Shown: positions 43,896 to 54,047, counted from the stretch's first letter. The stretch is DNA of 64,000 nt from Lachnospiraceae bacterium (GCA_017468395.1 JAFUIR010000011.1:186001-250000), one strand, 5' to 3'. The notes: a model not told the origin generated them from the sequence alone. Made by a program: numbers and translations.

Positions 43896-45800
43896 ATGCA
43901 TAACAGTTCGGGATTATTTCAATATTACAATCAATCGGGAATAGCTCCGGAGGAACTTCTTGCGGGCACTTTTGCAAAGCACATTTATCTTTGTGTCCAC
44001 CGGGAAAATGAGAGGTATAAGTCTTATTTGCAGAAATTGTTTTCCGGCTACGGGCAGTCGCTTTATATATGGTCCCATGTGCAGGATCTTTCCCGAATGG
44101 ATGAAAATACATGGAAACTGTATTGTAATGATATTTTGGCAAATAAAATATTCGTGGTATGTGTCTCCAGTGAGTTTATGAGACAGGATGATATTTCATG
44201 GACCGAATTTCGGATGGCAAAACAATTGGGAATGTTGATTTTGCCGATTATTTTTGATGAAAAAGAGTATGAAAAGTTCAATAAATATTCCGATAATTTA
44301 CAAGTGTTGGAAATAGATGATAAAGATACTACCAAGATACCTTTCGAAGAAAAATTACACCGGTATTTAAAAAGTGTATTTGGAATTGCTTTTTCAAAAG
44401 AACGGGAAAAGCAGGCTTCTGTTTTTGATGCGAGACTGGTGATAAGTTACCGCAAAAAGGACCGTAAATTTGTCAGGCCGATTTTGGAGGCAATCCATGC
44501 CCATCCGGATTTGCAATGGGTAGGAGTTTGGTACGATGAGTCAATGCGGCTGGGTGAGGATTACGAGAGTCAGATAAGGGACGAATTCGGAAAGGCAGAT
44601 ATGGCTCTGCTCTTGGTAACGGATAACCTGCTTGAGAAGAATAATCAGGGAAAAGATAATTATGTAGCAGCTATAGAGTATCCTTTTATTTGTGAGTCGA
44701 AGATTCCGTTGATAGCTATTGGGGCAGGTGAACCGGATGAAAGTTCTGTCTCAAAATATTTTGTGGCGGTTGGGGAGCAAATGGGAAAAACGGTACCGCC
44801 CGTGCCGGCTGCAGTTCCCCTTGACAATCCGGAAATGATTGCGGAAAAAATCAAAGAAGTATTGGCTTCCCAAGGTGTTTTGAAAGATCATTCTTCGGTT
44901 GGACCGGAAGAGGCTTATTTTTTGGGAATGGCATATCAAAGTGAATATTTGGTGGAGCAATCTCCGAAGTTGGCAGAAAAATATCTGATACTGGCTGCTG
45001 CGGCGGGAAAACATGAAGCATTTGAGCAGTTGGCAACTAACTATAAACACGGAATCGGTGTAGAGAGAAATATTGACAAGGCAAAAGGAATACAGGAAAA
45101 CTACGTCAAATTTTTGCTTCAAAAGAAAAAAACATGGGATAATAATGATGAAGCAGATGCCATTACCGCACTCAGGGATTTGTGCGAACTGCAGGATATG
45201 GCTCCCCAGTTTAATGACTATCAGTATTGCAGAATATTGGTAGAAATTTGTGAGGAAATATATGAGAGAGAACATTCCCTTTACCATGAGTTAAGAGTAT
45301 ATGAGATGAAACAACGGTATGCAAAAGCCAGGATGCGAAGCCGGATATTTTCTCCCATTGGGGATGGTCTGGAAGGAATGAGCCTGAAAGAGATTTATGA
45401 GGATATTTATTCATTTTATATAAACCTTGGAAATCGGGTACAGCAGGGGGAAATAAAGAAGATAGGTGTAAACTATCTGATAGGACACAGCACCATACCT
45501 TGTGAGGAGTTGAGTTACCTGATAAACAAAGGCTATTTGGAAGCTATGTTCTGTAGAGGACGGTTAGGTTTTCTTTTTGCGAATGTATGGAAAGAAAAGG
45601 CAGAAGGAATCCGGGAAATGGAAAGAGTAATCCGTCTGAAATGGGAACTGGTAAAACTTGCCGGTGACAGATGGGCATATAATTCGCTCCGACAGGATTA
45701 CGAGTGCCTTATCAGGCTTCTTGATAATCATGGTATTTATAAAGCTGTGGAAGATTTTAGTTTGGAATATCAGAAGTATTTGGATGGTGAAATCCTGTAA
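43896..45800 (+). CDS. Tandem TIR-domain protein with Sel1-like repeats
   Basis: 634 residues, cytosolic. TIR domain 1 spans about 28-165 (KHIYLCVHRENERYKSYLQ; WSHVQDLSRM; VVCVSSEFM), with a candidate catalytic Glu104 in SWTEFRMAK. TIR domain 2 spans about 178-300 (DARLVISYRKKDRKFVRPIL; GVWYDESMRLGEDYESQI; ADMALLLVTDNLL), with candidate Glu261 in AAIEYPF. A Sel1/TPR-like segment follows at about 338-405 (EEAYFLGMAY; LAEKYLILAAAAGKHEAFEQLA; HGIGVERN), then a helical C-terminus. Bacterial TIR domains commonly hydrolyse NAD+ or make cyclic-ADP-ribose signals in antiphage systems; whether this one does is inference. It stands alone between a terminator and uvrB, with TATAAT at 43829-43834 as a possible -10. 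AGGGAGAAGGG precedes ATG. Confidence 0.82.
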   Translation: MHNSSGLFQYYNQSGIAPEELLAGTFAKHIYLCVHRENERYKSYLQKLFSGYGQSLYIWSHVQDLSRMDENTWKLYCNDILANKIFVVCVSSEFMRQDDISWTEFRMAKQLGMLILPIIFDEKEYEKFNKYSDNLQVLEIDDKDTTKIPFEEKLHRYLKSVFGIAFSKEREKQASVFDARLVISYRKKDRKFVRPILEAIHAHPDLQWVGVWYDESMRLGEDYESQIRDEFGKADMALLLVTDNLLEKNNQGKDNYVAAIEYPFICESKIPLIAIGAGEPDESSVSKYFVAVGEQMGKTVPPVPAAVPLDNPEMIAEKIKEVLASQGVLKDHSSVGPEEAYFLGMAYQSEYLVEQSPKLAEKYLILAAAAGKHEAFEQLATNYKHGIGVERNIDKAKGIQENYVKFLLQKKKTWDNNDEADAITALRDLCELQDMAPQFNDYQYCRILVEICEEIYEREHSLYHELRVYEMKQRYAKARMRSRIFSPIGDGLEGMSLKEIYEDIYSFYINLGNRVQQGEIKKIGVNYLIGHSTIPCEELSYLINKGYLEAMFCRGRLGFLFANVWKEKAEGIREMERVIRLKWELVKLAGDRWAYNSLRQDYECLIRLLDNHGIYKAVEDFSLEYQKYLDGEIL

Positions 45801-45873
45801 TAAGGTTATGGGCAATTCATATGTTAATAAGTGATGTGGGATTGACATTTTTTGTGGATTTTGGAGGTAAAAT

Positions 45874-47868
45874 ATGCCTATGGAGTTTAAATTGCATTCT
45901 GAATATAAGCCCACCGGCGACCAGCCGCAGGCTATTAAAGCACTTGTGGATGGTTTTAGGGAGGGCAACCAGTTTCAGACTCTGCTGGGGGTTACGGGAT
46001 CGGGCAAGACTTTTACAATGGCAAATGTAATTGCCGCCTTAAATAAACCGACTTTGGTAATCGCACATAACAAAACCCTTGCGGGGCAATTGTACGGTGA
46101 GTTTAAGGAATTTTTTCCCGACAATGCCGTGGAATATTTCGTCAGTTATTACGACTATTACCAACCGGAGGCTTATGTTCCGTCATCGGATACGTATATT
46201 GCAAAAGATTCCTCTATCAACGAGGAAATTGATAAATTGCGCCTGTCTGCCACTGCGTCTTTGACAGAACGGCGGGATGTGGTGGTAGTTGCCAGTGTGT
46301 CCTGCATTTATGGTCTGGGTAGTCCTGACAGTTATCAGGAAATGGTAGTGTCTCTGCGTCCCGGAATGACCAAAGACCGGGATCAGGTTATTCATGAACT
46401 GATTGAACTTCAATATGACCGTAATGAAATGGATATTAAGCGCGGTACTTTCCGGGTGCGCGGCGACGTGCTGGAAATATATCCGGCTCAAGGCGGGGAT
46501 TTTTTGATTCGCATTGAATTTTTTGGCGATGAAATTGACCGCATATGTGAAACAGACCCTCTGACCGGACAAGTACATTCTACTTTGAATCACATATCTA
46601 TATTTCCGGCATCCCACTACGTTGTGCCCCAAGAGCAGATTAACCGTGCTTGTGAACGTATTGAGGCGGAATTGGAAGAACGTATTAAGTATTTTAAAGG
46701 TGAGGATAAATTGTTGGAAGCACAGCGCATATCCGAGCGCACCAACTTTGATATAGAGATGTTGCGGGAAACCGGTGTTTGTTCCGGTATTGAAAATTAT
46801 TCCAGACATTTGAACGGAACTGCTGCAGGAGAGCCCCCGGCGACTCTTATGGACTTTTTTAAAGATGATTTTTTGATTATTATTGATGAATCTCACATGA
46901 CAGTACCCCAGATTCGTGCTATGTATGCAGGGGACAGATCCAGAAAGACTACATTGGTGGATTATGGATTCCGTTTGCCCTCTGCGCTGGATAACAGGCC
47001 ATTGGAATTTGGGGAGTTTGAAGATCGAATTGATCAGATGTTATTTGTTTCTGCAACCCCCTCTACTTATGAGGCAGAGCATGAATTGCTCAGAACGGAG
47101 CAGATTATCCGCCCCACCGGGCTTCTTGACCCGGAGGTTGTGGTGCGCCCTGTGGAAGGGCAGATAGATGACCTTATCGGTGAGGTCCGGGATGTAATCG
47201 GTAAAGGAAGTAAGGTTTTGGTAACGACCCTTACTAAGCGTATGGCAGAAGATTTGACAGACTATATGCGGGAAGTAGGTATTCGTGTAAAGTATTTGCA
47301 TTCGGATATTGATACTTTGGAGCGGGCAGAAATTATCCGCGACATGCGACTGGATGTTTTCGATGTTTTGGTAGGTATCAATCTGCTGCGGGAAGGTTTG
47401 GACATTCCCGAAATTGCATTGGTGGCAATTTTGGATGCGGACAAAGAAGGCTTCCTTCGTTCTGAAACGTCTCTTATTCAGACGATTGGCCGTGCGGCGC
47501 GAAATGCTGACGGACGTGTCATAATGTATGCTGATGTAATGACGGATTCCATGAATGCGGCAATTACGGAAACCAACAGACGACGTGAACTTCAGATGAA
47601 ATATAATGAGGAACATGGTATCACGCCTCAGACAATCCGTAAGGCGGTCAGAGACCTTATCAGTATTTCTAAAGTGGTGGCGCAGGAAGAGGTAAGATTT
47701 GAAAAAGATCCGGAATCCATGAGCCGTAAAGAATTGGAGAAATTAATTGCAGAAGTGCAAAAGAAGATGCAAAAAGCCGCTGCAGATTTAAATTTTGAAG
47801 CTGCGGCAGAACTGCGTGATAAGATGATGGAATTGAAAAAGACTCTTTTAGATTTGGAGAAAAAGTAA
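45874..47868 (+). CDS. uvrB: Excinuclease ABC subunit B (UvrB)
   Basis: 664 residues. Damage-verification helicase of nucleotide excision repair: Walker [10 protein letters not shown], the beta-hairpin [13 protein letters not shown], Walker [13 protein letters not shown]2 motif [11 protein letters not shown] and the C-terminal UVR domain ([16 protein letters not shown]) that contacts UvrC. GGAGG lies eight bases before ATG. The stop overlaps the uvrA start. Confidence 0.97.
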   Translation: MPMEFKLHSEYKPTGDQPQAIKALVDGFREGNQFQTLLGVTGSGKTFTMANVIAALNKPTLVIAHNKTLAGQLYGEFKEFFPDNAVEYFVSYYDYYQPEAYVPSSDTYIAKDSSINEEIDKLRLSATASLTERRDVVVVASVSCIYGLGSPDSYQEMVVSLRPGMTKDRDQVIHELIELQYDRNEMDIKRGTFRVRGDVLEIYPAQGGDFLIRIEFFGDEIDRICETDPLTGQVHSTLNHISIFPASHYVVPQEQINRACERIEAELEERIKYFKGEDKLLEAQRISERTNFDIEMLRETGVCSGIENYSRHLNGTAAGEPPATLMDFFKDDFLIIIDESHMTVPQIRAMYAGDRSRKTTLVDYGFRLPSALDNRPLEFGEFEDRIDQMLFVSATPSTYEAEHELLRTEQIIRPTGLLDPEVVVRPVEGQIDDLIGEVRDVIGKGSKVLVTTLTKRMAEDLTDYMREVGIRVKYLHSDIDTLERAEIIRDMRLDVFDVLVGINLLREGLDIPEIALVAILDADKEGFLRSETSLIQTIGRAARNADGRVIMYADVMTDSMNAAITETNRRRELQMKYNEEHGITPQTIRKAVRDLISISKVVAQEEVRFEKDPESMSRKELEKLIAEVQKKMQKAAADLNFEAAAELRDKMMELKKTLLDLEKK

Positions 47869-50711
47869 TGGATGAAGCATTGAAAATGCGTCCGAGACAG
47901 TATATTAAAATCAGGGGCGCAAAAGAACATAATTTACAAAATATTGATGTAGATATTCCGAGAAATGAATTTGTGGTTCTGACAGGGCTGTCAGGTTCCG
48001 GTAAATCTTCTTTGGCATTCGATACTATTTATGCGGAAGGTCAGCGCAGATATATGGAATCTCTTTCCTCCTATGCCCGCATGTTCTTGGGTCAGATGGA
48101 AAAGCCTAATGTGGAAAAAATTGAAGGATTATCTCCTGCAATTTCCATTGACCAGAAATCCACTAACCGGAATCCCCGTTCTACGGTGGGCACAGTTACG
48201 GAAATTTATGACTATTTCCGTCTGCTCTATGCCAGAATTGGTATTCCCCATTGCCCGGAATGCGGTAGGGAAATTGCGAGACAGACTGTGGATCAAATGG
48301 TGGATCAGATTATGGCTATGGAGCCGGGGACAAAATTACAGTTGCTTGCACCGGTGGTCAGAGGACGCAAGGGGGAACATGTGAAGATATTTGACCGCGC
48401 GAAACGCAGCGGTTATGTCCGCGTCCGCGTTGATGGCAATTTGTATGAACTGTCGGAAGAAATTAAACTGGATAAGAATATTAAGCATAATATCGAGATT
48501 GTAGTAGACCGTCTGGTTGTAAAAGAAGGAATTGAACGTAGACTGGCAGATTCTATTGAGACTGTTTTGGAACTGGCGGAAGGACTTTTGGAAGTTGATG
48601 TTATCGGCGGGGAAACTTTGAATTTCAGTGAAAGTTTTGCCTGCCCGGATTGTGGTGTCAGCATTAGTGAAGTAGAGCCCAGAAGTTTTTCCTTTAACAA
48701 TCCTTTCGGTGCCTGTCCGGTGTGCTTTGGTCTTGGATATAAGATGGAGTTTGATTCGGAACTTATGATTCCTGACAGGAGTCTGAGTATTAACCAAGGA
48801 GCAATAGCAGTTACGGGATGGCAGTCCTGTCAGGATAAGGGCAGTTTTACCAACGCCATTTTGCAGGCTCTTTGTAAAGAATACAAATTTGATTTGGACA
48901 CTCCTTTTGAAAAATATCCGGAAAAAGTACAGAATATTCTTCTTTATGGTACAGACGGAAAAGAAGTGGAAGTGCATTATGTTGGACAGCGAGGCAGAGG
49001 AGTTTATCCTGTTGCGTTTGAAGGAGTCATAAAAAATGTGGAACGCAGATACAGAGAGACAGCCTCTGAGTATATGAAAGCAGAGTATGAGGCTTTTATG
49101 CGTATTACTCCCTGTAACGAGTGTGGAGGTATGCGGTTAAAGAGGGAATCTTTGGCTGTAACGGTATGTGATAAAAACATTCACGAAATTACTTCCTTTT
49201 CTATATCGGAACTGTATGATTTCCTGCAAAATATGCAACTAAGTAGCCAACATCAACTGATCGGCAAGCAAATTCTGAAAGAGATTAGAGCGCGGGTAGG
49301 CTTCCTTATGGATGTGGGACTGAATTATTTGTCTTTGTCCCGCGGAACCGGTACTTTGTCCGGCGGTGAGGCTCAGCGTATCAGGCTGGCAACTCAGATT
49401 GGTTCCGGCTTGGTTGGCGTGTGTTATATTTTGGATGAGCCAAGTATCGGTCTGCATCAGCGTGATAATGACAAACTGATTGCGACACTAAAGAATTTGA
49501 AAGATTTGGGAAATACGCTTATTGTTGTGGAACATGATGAGGATACCATGCGTGCGGCGGACTATATTGTGGATATCGGTCCCGGTGCAGGATGCCATGG
49601 AGGACAGGTTGTGGCTTGCGGAACGGCGCAGGATCTTATGGATACGCCGGGGTCTATTACCGGGCAATATCTCAGCGGAAAGAAAAAAATTCCTGTTCCG
49701 ACGACCCGTAGGAATCCCATAGGAAAACTAACGGTAAGGGGCGCCAGAGAGAATAACCTGAAAAATGTAAACGTGGATTTTCCTTTAGGTGTATTTACAT
49801 GTGTGACAGGAGTGTCAGGTTCGGGAAAGAGTTCTCTTGTGAATGAAATCCTTTATAAACATTTGGCGAGGGATTTAAACCGTGCCAGATGTATTCCGGG
49901 AAAACATGAAGGAATTGATGGTATTGAACAACTGGACAAAGTAATTGATATTGACCAGTCTCCCATCGGACGTACGCCCAGATCCAATCCCGCTACTTAT
50001 ACAGGAGTATTCGACCAAATCCGTGACCTTTTTGCGGCAACTACAGATGCCAAAGCGAAAGGTTATAAAAAGGGCCGGTTCAGTTTTAATGTAAAAGGCG
50101 GAAGATGTGAGGCTTGCAGCGGCGATGGTATTATCAAAATCGAAATGCACTTTTTGCCGGATGTCTATGTCCCTTGTGAGGTTTGCGGAGGAAAACGTTA
50201 TAACCGTGAAACTTTGGAAGTAAAATACAAAGGGAAGAGTATTTTTGATGTTCTGGATATGACTGTGGAAGAGGCAATGCCATTCTTCGAGAACGTGCCC
50301 TCCATCTACAGAAAAATAAAGACTATGTATGATGTGGGATTGTCCTATGTGAAACTTGGTCAGCCTTCCACCCAACTTTCCGGCGGCGAGGCCCAGAGAG
50401 TGAAACTGGCAACAGAACTCAGCAGACGCAGTACGGGCAAAACTATTTATATTTTGGACGAGCCGACTACCGGTCTGCATTTCGCAGATGTGCATAAGTT
50501 GGTGGATATTATTCATCAACTTACGGAAGGCGGAAATACGGTGGTGGTTATTGAGCATAATCTGGATGTCATTAAAACTGCGGACTATATTATAGATATC
50601 GGTCCCGAAGGCGGAGCGGGCGGCGGAACCATTGTGGCTATGGGAACCCCGGAAGAAGTGGCGTCCAATCCGAAATCATACACCGGAAAATATATTAAAA
50701 AGATGTTGTAA
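47868..50711 (+). CDS. uvrA: Excinuclease ABC subunit A (UvrA)
   Basis: 947 residues. Damage-sensing ATPase with two ABC modules: GLSGSGKSS and [10 protein letters not shown]-loops, two LSGGEAQR signatures, and zinc-finger cysteines ([30 protein letters not shown]). The ATG overlaps the uvrB stop (TAATG), so translation is coupled. It ends 66 bases before a terminator hairpin. Confidence 0.97.
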   Translation: MDEALKMRPRQYIKIRGAKEHNLQNIDVDIPRNEFVVLTGLSGSGKSSLAFDTIYAEGQRRYMESLSSYARMFLGQMEKPNVEKIEGLSPAISIDQKSTNRNPRSTVGTVTEIYDYFRLLYARIGIPHCPECGREIARQTVDQMVDQIMAMEPGTKLQLLAPVVRGRKGEHVKIFDRAKRSGYVRVRVDGNLYELSEEIKLDKNIKHNIEIVVDRLVVKEGIERRLADSIETVLELAEGLLEVDVIGGETLNFSESFACPDCGVSISEVEPRSFSFNNPFGACPVCFGLGYKMEFDSELMIPDRSLSINQGAIAVTGWQSCQDKGSFTNAILQALCKEYKFDLDTPFEKYPEKVQNILLYGTDGKEVEVHYVGQRGRGVYPVAFEGVIKNVERRYRETASEYMKAEYEAFMRITPCNECGGMRLKRESLAVTVCDKNIHEITSFSISELYDFLQNMQLSSQHQLIGKQILKEIRARVGFLMDVGLNYLSLSRGTGTLSGGEAQRIRLATQIGSGLVGVCYILDEPSIGLHQRDNDKLIATLKNLKDLGNTLIVVEHDEDTMRAADYIVDIGPGAGCHGGQVVACGTAQDLMDTPGSITGQYLSGKKKIPVPTTRRNPIGKLTVRGARENNLKNVNVDFPLGVFTCVTGVSGSGKSSLVNEILYKHLARDLNRARCIPGKHEGIDGIEQLDKVIDIDQSPIGRTPRSNPATYTGVFDQIRDLFAATTDAKAKGYKKGRFSFNVKGGRCEACSGDGIIKIEMHFLPDVYVPCEVCGGKRYNRETLEVKYKGKSIFDVLDMTVEEAMPFFENVPSIYRKIKTMYDVGLSYVKLGQPSTQLSGGEAQRVKLATELSRRSTGKTIYILDEPTTGLHFADVHKLVDIIHQLTEGGNTVVVIEHNLDVIKTADYIIDIGPEGGAGGGTIVAMGTPEEVASNPKSYTGKYIKKML

Positions 50712-50729
50712 AATTTTTTGTAAAAAGTC

Positions 50730-50757
50730 TAAAGTTTTTAGATTATTTTGCCGATAG
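50730..50757 (+). promoter_or_regulatory. Sigma-D (sigma-28) flagellar-type promoter upstream of mbl-flgFG
   Basis: TAAAGTTT (50730-50737), 12-base spacer, GCCGATAG (50750-50757): an eight-of-eight -35 and seven-of-eight -10 match to the flagellar consensus. Transcription would start near 50765, directly before a terminator hairpin, and 200 bases before mbl. Confidence 0.75.
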
Positions 50758-50776
50758 AAGTAATAATAAGGCAGGG

Positions 50777-50826
50777 ACGCAGAAAAAAGGCGGAGGGAAC
50801 CGTTCTCTTTTCTGCGTTTTATTTTT
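50777..50826 (+). terminator. Hairpin with T-run after uvrA
   Basis: ACGCAGAAAA (50777-50786) pairs with TTTTCTGCGT (50808-50817) around a 21-base loop and is followed by TTTATTTTTT. It can end the uvrBA transcript; it would also stop most of the RNA made from the sigma-D promoter just upstream. Confidence 0.8.
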
Positions 50827-50845
50827 TAAAATTTTATGAAAACCC

Positions 50846-50874
50846 TATGAAAATGGAGAATTTTAGGTTATAAT
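50846..50874 (+). promoter_or_regulatory. Possible sigma-A promoter of mbl
   Basis: TATAAT at 50869-50874 preceded at 17 bases by TATGAA (50846-50851); the -35 match is weak. The rest of the 252-base uvrA-mbl gap is A/T-rich with no further feature. Confidence 0.4.
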
Positions 50875-50963
50875 AATTTAGCGTGTTTTATAAAATCCAA
50901 AAAATGAACAGCATTTTTTACTAATCATAAAAATAGATACCATTTTAGAAAGGGATAGTAGTT

Positions 50964-51956
50964 ATGCAATACACAGATATCGGAATCGATTTGGGAACTG
51001 CCAGCATTTTGGTTTACATCAGAGGAAAAGGAGTTGTCCTGAAAGAGCCCTCAGTTGTAGCTTTTGATAGAGATACAAATAAAATTAAAGCAATCGGAGA
51101 GGACGCCAGACTTATGCTGGGTAGAACTCCCGGTAACATTGTAGCGGTCAGACCTCTTCGTCAGGGGGTTATTTCCGACTATACCGTTACGGAAAAAATG
51201 ATGAAATACTTCATCCAGAAAGCTCTTGGAAGAAAGGCATTCCGTAAGCCCCGCATTGCAGTTTGCGTGCCCAGTGGTGTTACTGAAGTAGAAAAGAAAG
51301 CCGTTGAAGATGCTACTTATCAGGCAGGCGCAAGAGAGGTTTCTATTATTGAGGAGCCTATCGCAGCAGCAATCGGTGCGGGAATTGATATTTCTAAACC
51401 CTGCGGAAATATGATTGTAGATATCGGTGGTGGTACTTCTGATATTGCAGTTATTTCCTTGGGTGGTACGGTAGTCAGCGCATCCATCAAAATCGCAGGT
51501 GATGACTTTGATGAAGCGATTGTACGTTACATGAGAAAGAAACACAACCTTCTGATTGGTGAAAGAACAGCGGAAGATTTGAAAATCAAAATTGGTTCCG
51601 CATTCCCCCGGCCGGAAGTGGACTATATGGATGTAAGGGGCCGTAATCTGGTAACAGGTTTGCCCAAGACTGTGAGAGTTTCTTCCGAGGAAACCGAGGA
51701 AGCGCTCCGCGAAACAACAGCACAAATTGTAGAAACCATTCACAGTGTGCTGGAAAAAACTCCGCCCGAGCTTGCAGCGGATATCGCAGACCGCGGTATT
51801 GTTTTGACAGGCGGCGGAAGTTTGCTTAGAGGTTTGGAAGATTTGATTTCTGCCAAAACCGGCATTAATACCATGACGGCTGAAGATCCTATGACAGCAG
51901 TTGCGGTAGGTACCGGTAAATATGTGGAATTCCTTGCCGGTTACAGAGAGGATTAA
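50964..51956 (+). CDS. mbl: MreB/Mbl-type cell shape protein
   Basis: 330 residues of bacterial actin fold: phosphate-1 loop DIGIDLGTASILVYIRGKG, phosphate-2 loop MIVDIGGGTSDIAVISLGG, and the adenosine motif VLTGGGSLLRGLE. It polymerises at the membrane and guides cell-wall synthesis. It is followed by flgF and flgG, the order mbl-flhO-flhP of Bacillus, which supports the Mbl assignment over MreB; no mreC/mreD follow. GAAAGGGA precedes ATG. Confidence 0.93.
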   Translation: MQYTDIGIDLGTASILVYIRGKGVVLKEPSVVAFDRDTNKIKAIGEDARLMLGRTPGNIVAVRPLRQGVISDYTVTEKMMKYFIQKALGRKAFRKPRIAVCVPSGVTEVEKKAVEDATYQAGAREVSIIEEPIAAAIGAGIDISKPCGNMIVDIGGGTSDIAVISLGGTVVSASIKIAGDDFDEAIVRYMRKKHNLLIGERTAEDLKIKIGSAFPRPEVDYMDVRGRNLVTGLPKTVRVSSEETEEALRETTAQIVETIHSVLEKTPPELAADIADRGIVLTGGGSLLRGLEDLISAKTGINTMTAEDPMTAVAVGTGKYVEFLAGYRED

Positions 51957-51977
51957 TACTCGTTAGGAGGAAATGTC

Positions 51978-52754
51978 ATGCTGAAGGGACTTTATACTGC
52001 GCATACGGGACTGAGAAATGAACAGAATAGAATGGATATTATGACCAACAACCTGGCAAATGCATCTACAGTTGGTTTCAAAAAAGAAGGTTCTACCAGC
52101 CAGTCCTTCAGTTCAGTGTTGGCTATTAAAGTAAAGGATGCATCAGTAGGTCTGGCAACCAGAACGCCTATCGGATACAACAACCCCGGTGTAAAAATCG
52201 GCGAAAACTATACCGACTACACCCAGGGCTCCTTTAGAATTACGGACAACACTTTTGATTTGGCATTGTCGGGAGAGGGCTTCTTTGCCATCGAGTTTAC
52301 GAATAAAGCGGGAGAAACTGCTACAAAATATACCAGGTCGGGAGACTTCACTTTAAACAATGAGGGCTATCTGGTAACAAATGAAGGTGATTATGTACTT
52401 GATGAAAACAGTAAGAGAATCAAGTTGAATCCTCTTGCTGATGCCTCTATTAAGTCTGACGGCACTATTGAGCAAAACGGCGTAGAAGTAGCAAAAATTC
52501 AAATAACAGACTTCCAAGATTACAATTACTTGGAAAAATATGGAGAAACTTATTTCCAGCCCGTAGAAGGGGCGGAAATTATTGACTCAAAAGCAACCGT
52601 GAACTCCGGCTATCTGGAAATGTCAAATGTACAGGTAGTCAGTGAAATGGTGAATTTGATTAATATTACCAGACAATATGAAAGTAACCAGAAGGTAATG
52701 CAGACATATGACGGTTCTCTGGATATTGCAGTAAATCAGTTAGGTAAACTGTAA
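51978..52754 (+). CDS. flgF: Flagellar rod/hook-basal body protein FlgF-like (FlhO)
   Basis: 258 residues of the FlgE/F/G family. The N-terminal rod signature MLKGLYTAHTGLRNEQNRMDIMTNNLANASTVGFK-type region and the C-terminal SNVQVVSEMVNLINITRQYESNQKVMQ helix are conserved. It is a proximal rod part secreted by the flagellar export apparatus. GTTAGGAGG precedes ATG. Pairing with flgG immediately downstream distinguishes it from FlgE. Confidence 0.9.
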   Translation: MLKGLYTAHTGLRNEQNRMDIMTNNLANASTVGFKKEGSTSQSFSSVLAIKVKDASVGLATRTPIGYNNPGVKIGENYTDYTQGSFRITDNTFDLALSGEGFFAIEFTNKAGETATKYTRSGDFTLNNEGYLVTNEGDYVLDENSKRIKLNPLADASIKSDGTIEQNGVEVAKIQITDFQDYNYLEKYGETYFQPVEGAEIIDSKATVNSGYLEMSNVQVVSEMVNLINITRQYESNQKVMQTYDGSLDIAVNQLGKL

Positions 52755-52770
52755 ACTAAGGAGGTAGCAC

Positions 52771-53589
52771 ATGGTTAGAAGTTTATGGACAGCCGCGACC
52801 GGAATGCTGGCACAGCAGACCAATATTGATGTAATCGCAAACAACTTATCAAATGTAAATACAACAGGTTATAAAACAGAGGTTAATGAATTTAAATCTC
52901 TGTTGTACCAAAATATACAGACCCGTACCACTTCTGCAAATGGTGAACAGAAGCCCATAGGAGCACAGGTAGGTCTCGGTGTCAGAAATGCATCTGTGAC
53001 AACTATTTTTAAAGATGGTGCATTGCTTGCAAGTGAAAGCGACAGTGCATTTGCTATCAGCGGCGACGGTCTCTTTTCCGTACAAGGTGAAGACGGAAAT
53101 ACATACTATACCCGTAACGGTAATTTCCAGTGGACACTGGCAGCCAATAACGGTATTATGTTGTCCACTTCCGATGGTCTTCCTGTAATCAGTTCCGATG
53201 GAAAACCTATTGTTCTCAGTAATGAATATATGACCAGCCGCATTACCGTAACGGCAGACGGAGAGATTTGCTATCCTGATGAAAATAACAATCCGAAGTC
53301 TCTCGGTATCACATTAGGAGTGTTCCAGTTTACAAATCCCGCAGGTCTGGAAAAGACCGGTGATGGCTTGTTCAAACAGACAGCAGCCAGCGGTGCAGCT
53401 ATAAATGAGGCTACCAGCACTGCTGTACAGAGAAGTAAAGTCAGTCAGGGATTTTTGGAAGGTTCCGGTGTGCAGGTAGTAGATGAAATGGTAAATATGA
53501 TTACTGCCCAGCGTGCTTATGAATTGAATTCCAAAGCAATCACAGCATCTGATGAGATGCTCCAGCAAGCCAATAACTTGCGAAGATAA
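52771..53589 (+). CDS. flgG: Flagellar distal rod protein FlgG-like (FlhP)
   Basis: 272 residues. MVRSLWTAATGMLAQQTNIDVIANNLSNVNTTGYK-type start, a central D1 domain (SGDGLFSVQGEDGNTYYTRNG) and C-terminal GSGVQVVDEMVNMITAQRAYELNSKAI. It forms the distal rod. AAGGAGG is placed correctly; 16 bases separate it from flgF. Confidence 0.93.
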   Translation: MVRSLWTAATGMLAQQTNIDVIANNLSNVNTTGYKTEVNEFKSLLYQNIQTRTTSANGEQKPIGAQVGLGVRNASVTTIFKDGALLASESDSAFAISGDGLFSVQGEDGNTYYTRNGNFQWTLAANNGIMLSTSDGLPVISSDGKPIVLSNEYMTSRITVTADGEICYPDENNNPKSLGITLGVFQFTNPAGLEKTGDGLFKQTAASGAAINEATSTAVQRSKVSQGFLEGSGVQVVDEMVNMITAQRAYELNSKAITASDEMLQQANNLRR

Positions 53590-53622
53590 TGAGTCAAGTG
53601 CATGGCTGAGATGATGTGTTAC

Positions 53623-53659
53623 ATGCTTGCATGTAAATGCATCAGCGAATGCTTGCATG
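53623..53659. repeat. Two 11-bp near-palindromic repeats upstream of the flgJ-like gene
   Basis: ATGCTTGCATG occurs at 53623-53633 and again at 53649-53659, 26 bases apart; the first copy sits in a wider near-palindrome (TTACATGC-TT-GCATGTAA). The second overlaps the approach to the ribosome-binding site at 53663-53669. They may be a binding site or an mRNA hairpin pair. Confidence 0.45.
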
Positions 53660-53677
53660 CGAAAGGAGGAAGCTTCT

Positions 53678-54028
53678 ATGGATATCAGTGGTATCACAGC
53701 TGCATATGCGGATATATATACAAAGCAGCAGAATCAGACGGCGTCTAAACTGGAAACAGAACTTGATGCAGATTTTACGCAAAAAACAGAAGATGAGTTG
53801 ATGGATGCCTGTAAGGAATTTGAGGCCTATTTTTTGGAAATGATGTTTAAAGAAATGATGAATACTATTCCGAAAGATGAAGATTCTGCTTCTTCCTATG
53901 CTTCAGGTATGATGGATTACTATCAGGACTCTATGCTCAGGGAACTGGCCGGACAGTCTACGGAAAGCAGTCCTATGGGATTGGCTCAGATGCTTTATGA
54001 ACAAATGAAAAGAAATTACGGTTTATAA
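53678..54028 (+). CDS. FlgJ N-domain rod-binding protein
   Basis: 116 residues: MDISGITAAYADIYT..ELMDACKEFEAYFLEMMFKEMMNTIPKDE..YYQDSMLRELAGQSTESSPMGLAQMLYEQMK, the rod-capping domain of FlgJ without the muramidase domain found in proteobacteria. It would help rod assembly. AAAGGAGG precedes ATG 53678; the in-frame ATG at 53627 lies in the repeat region and is less likely. Last gene of the mbl-flagellar group. Confidence 0.85.
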   Translation: MDISGITAAYADIYTKQQNQTASKLETELDADFTQKTEDELMDACKEFEAYFLEMMFKEMMNTIPKDEDSASSYASGMMDYYQDSMLRELAGQSTESSPMGLAQMLYEQMKRNYGL

Positions 54029-54047
54029 TTTTAAAAGAACATCAATT

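Noticed and set aside
50760-50826. Possible c-di-GMP-I riboswitch, suggested by GGGACGCAGA near 50774.
   Set aside because: The rest of the aptamer (two long arms, the CACAGGGCAAACC-type block) is absent, and the region is too short. A terminator hairpin explains it better.
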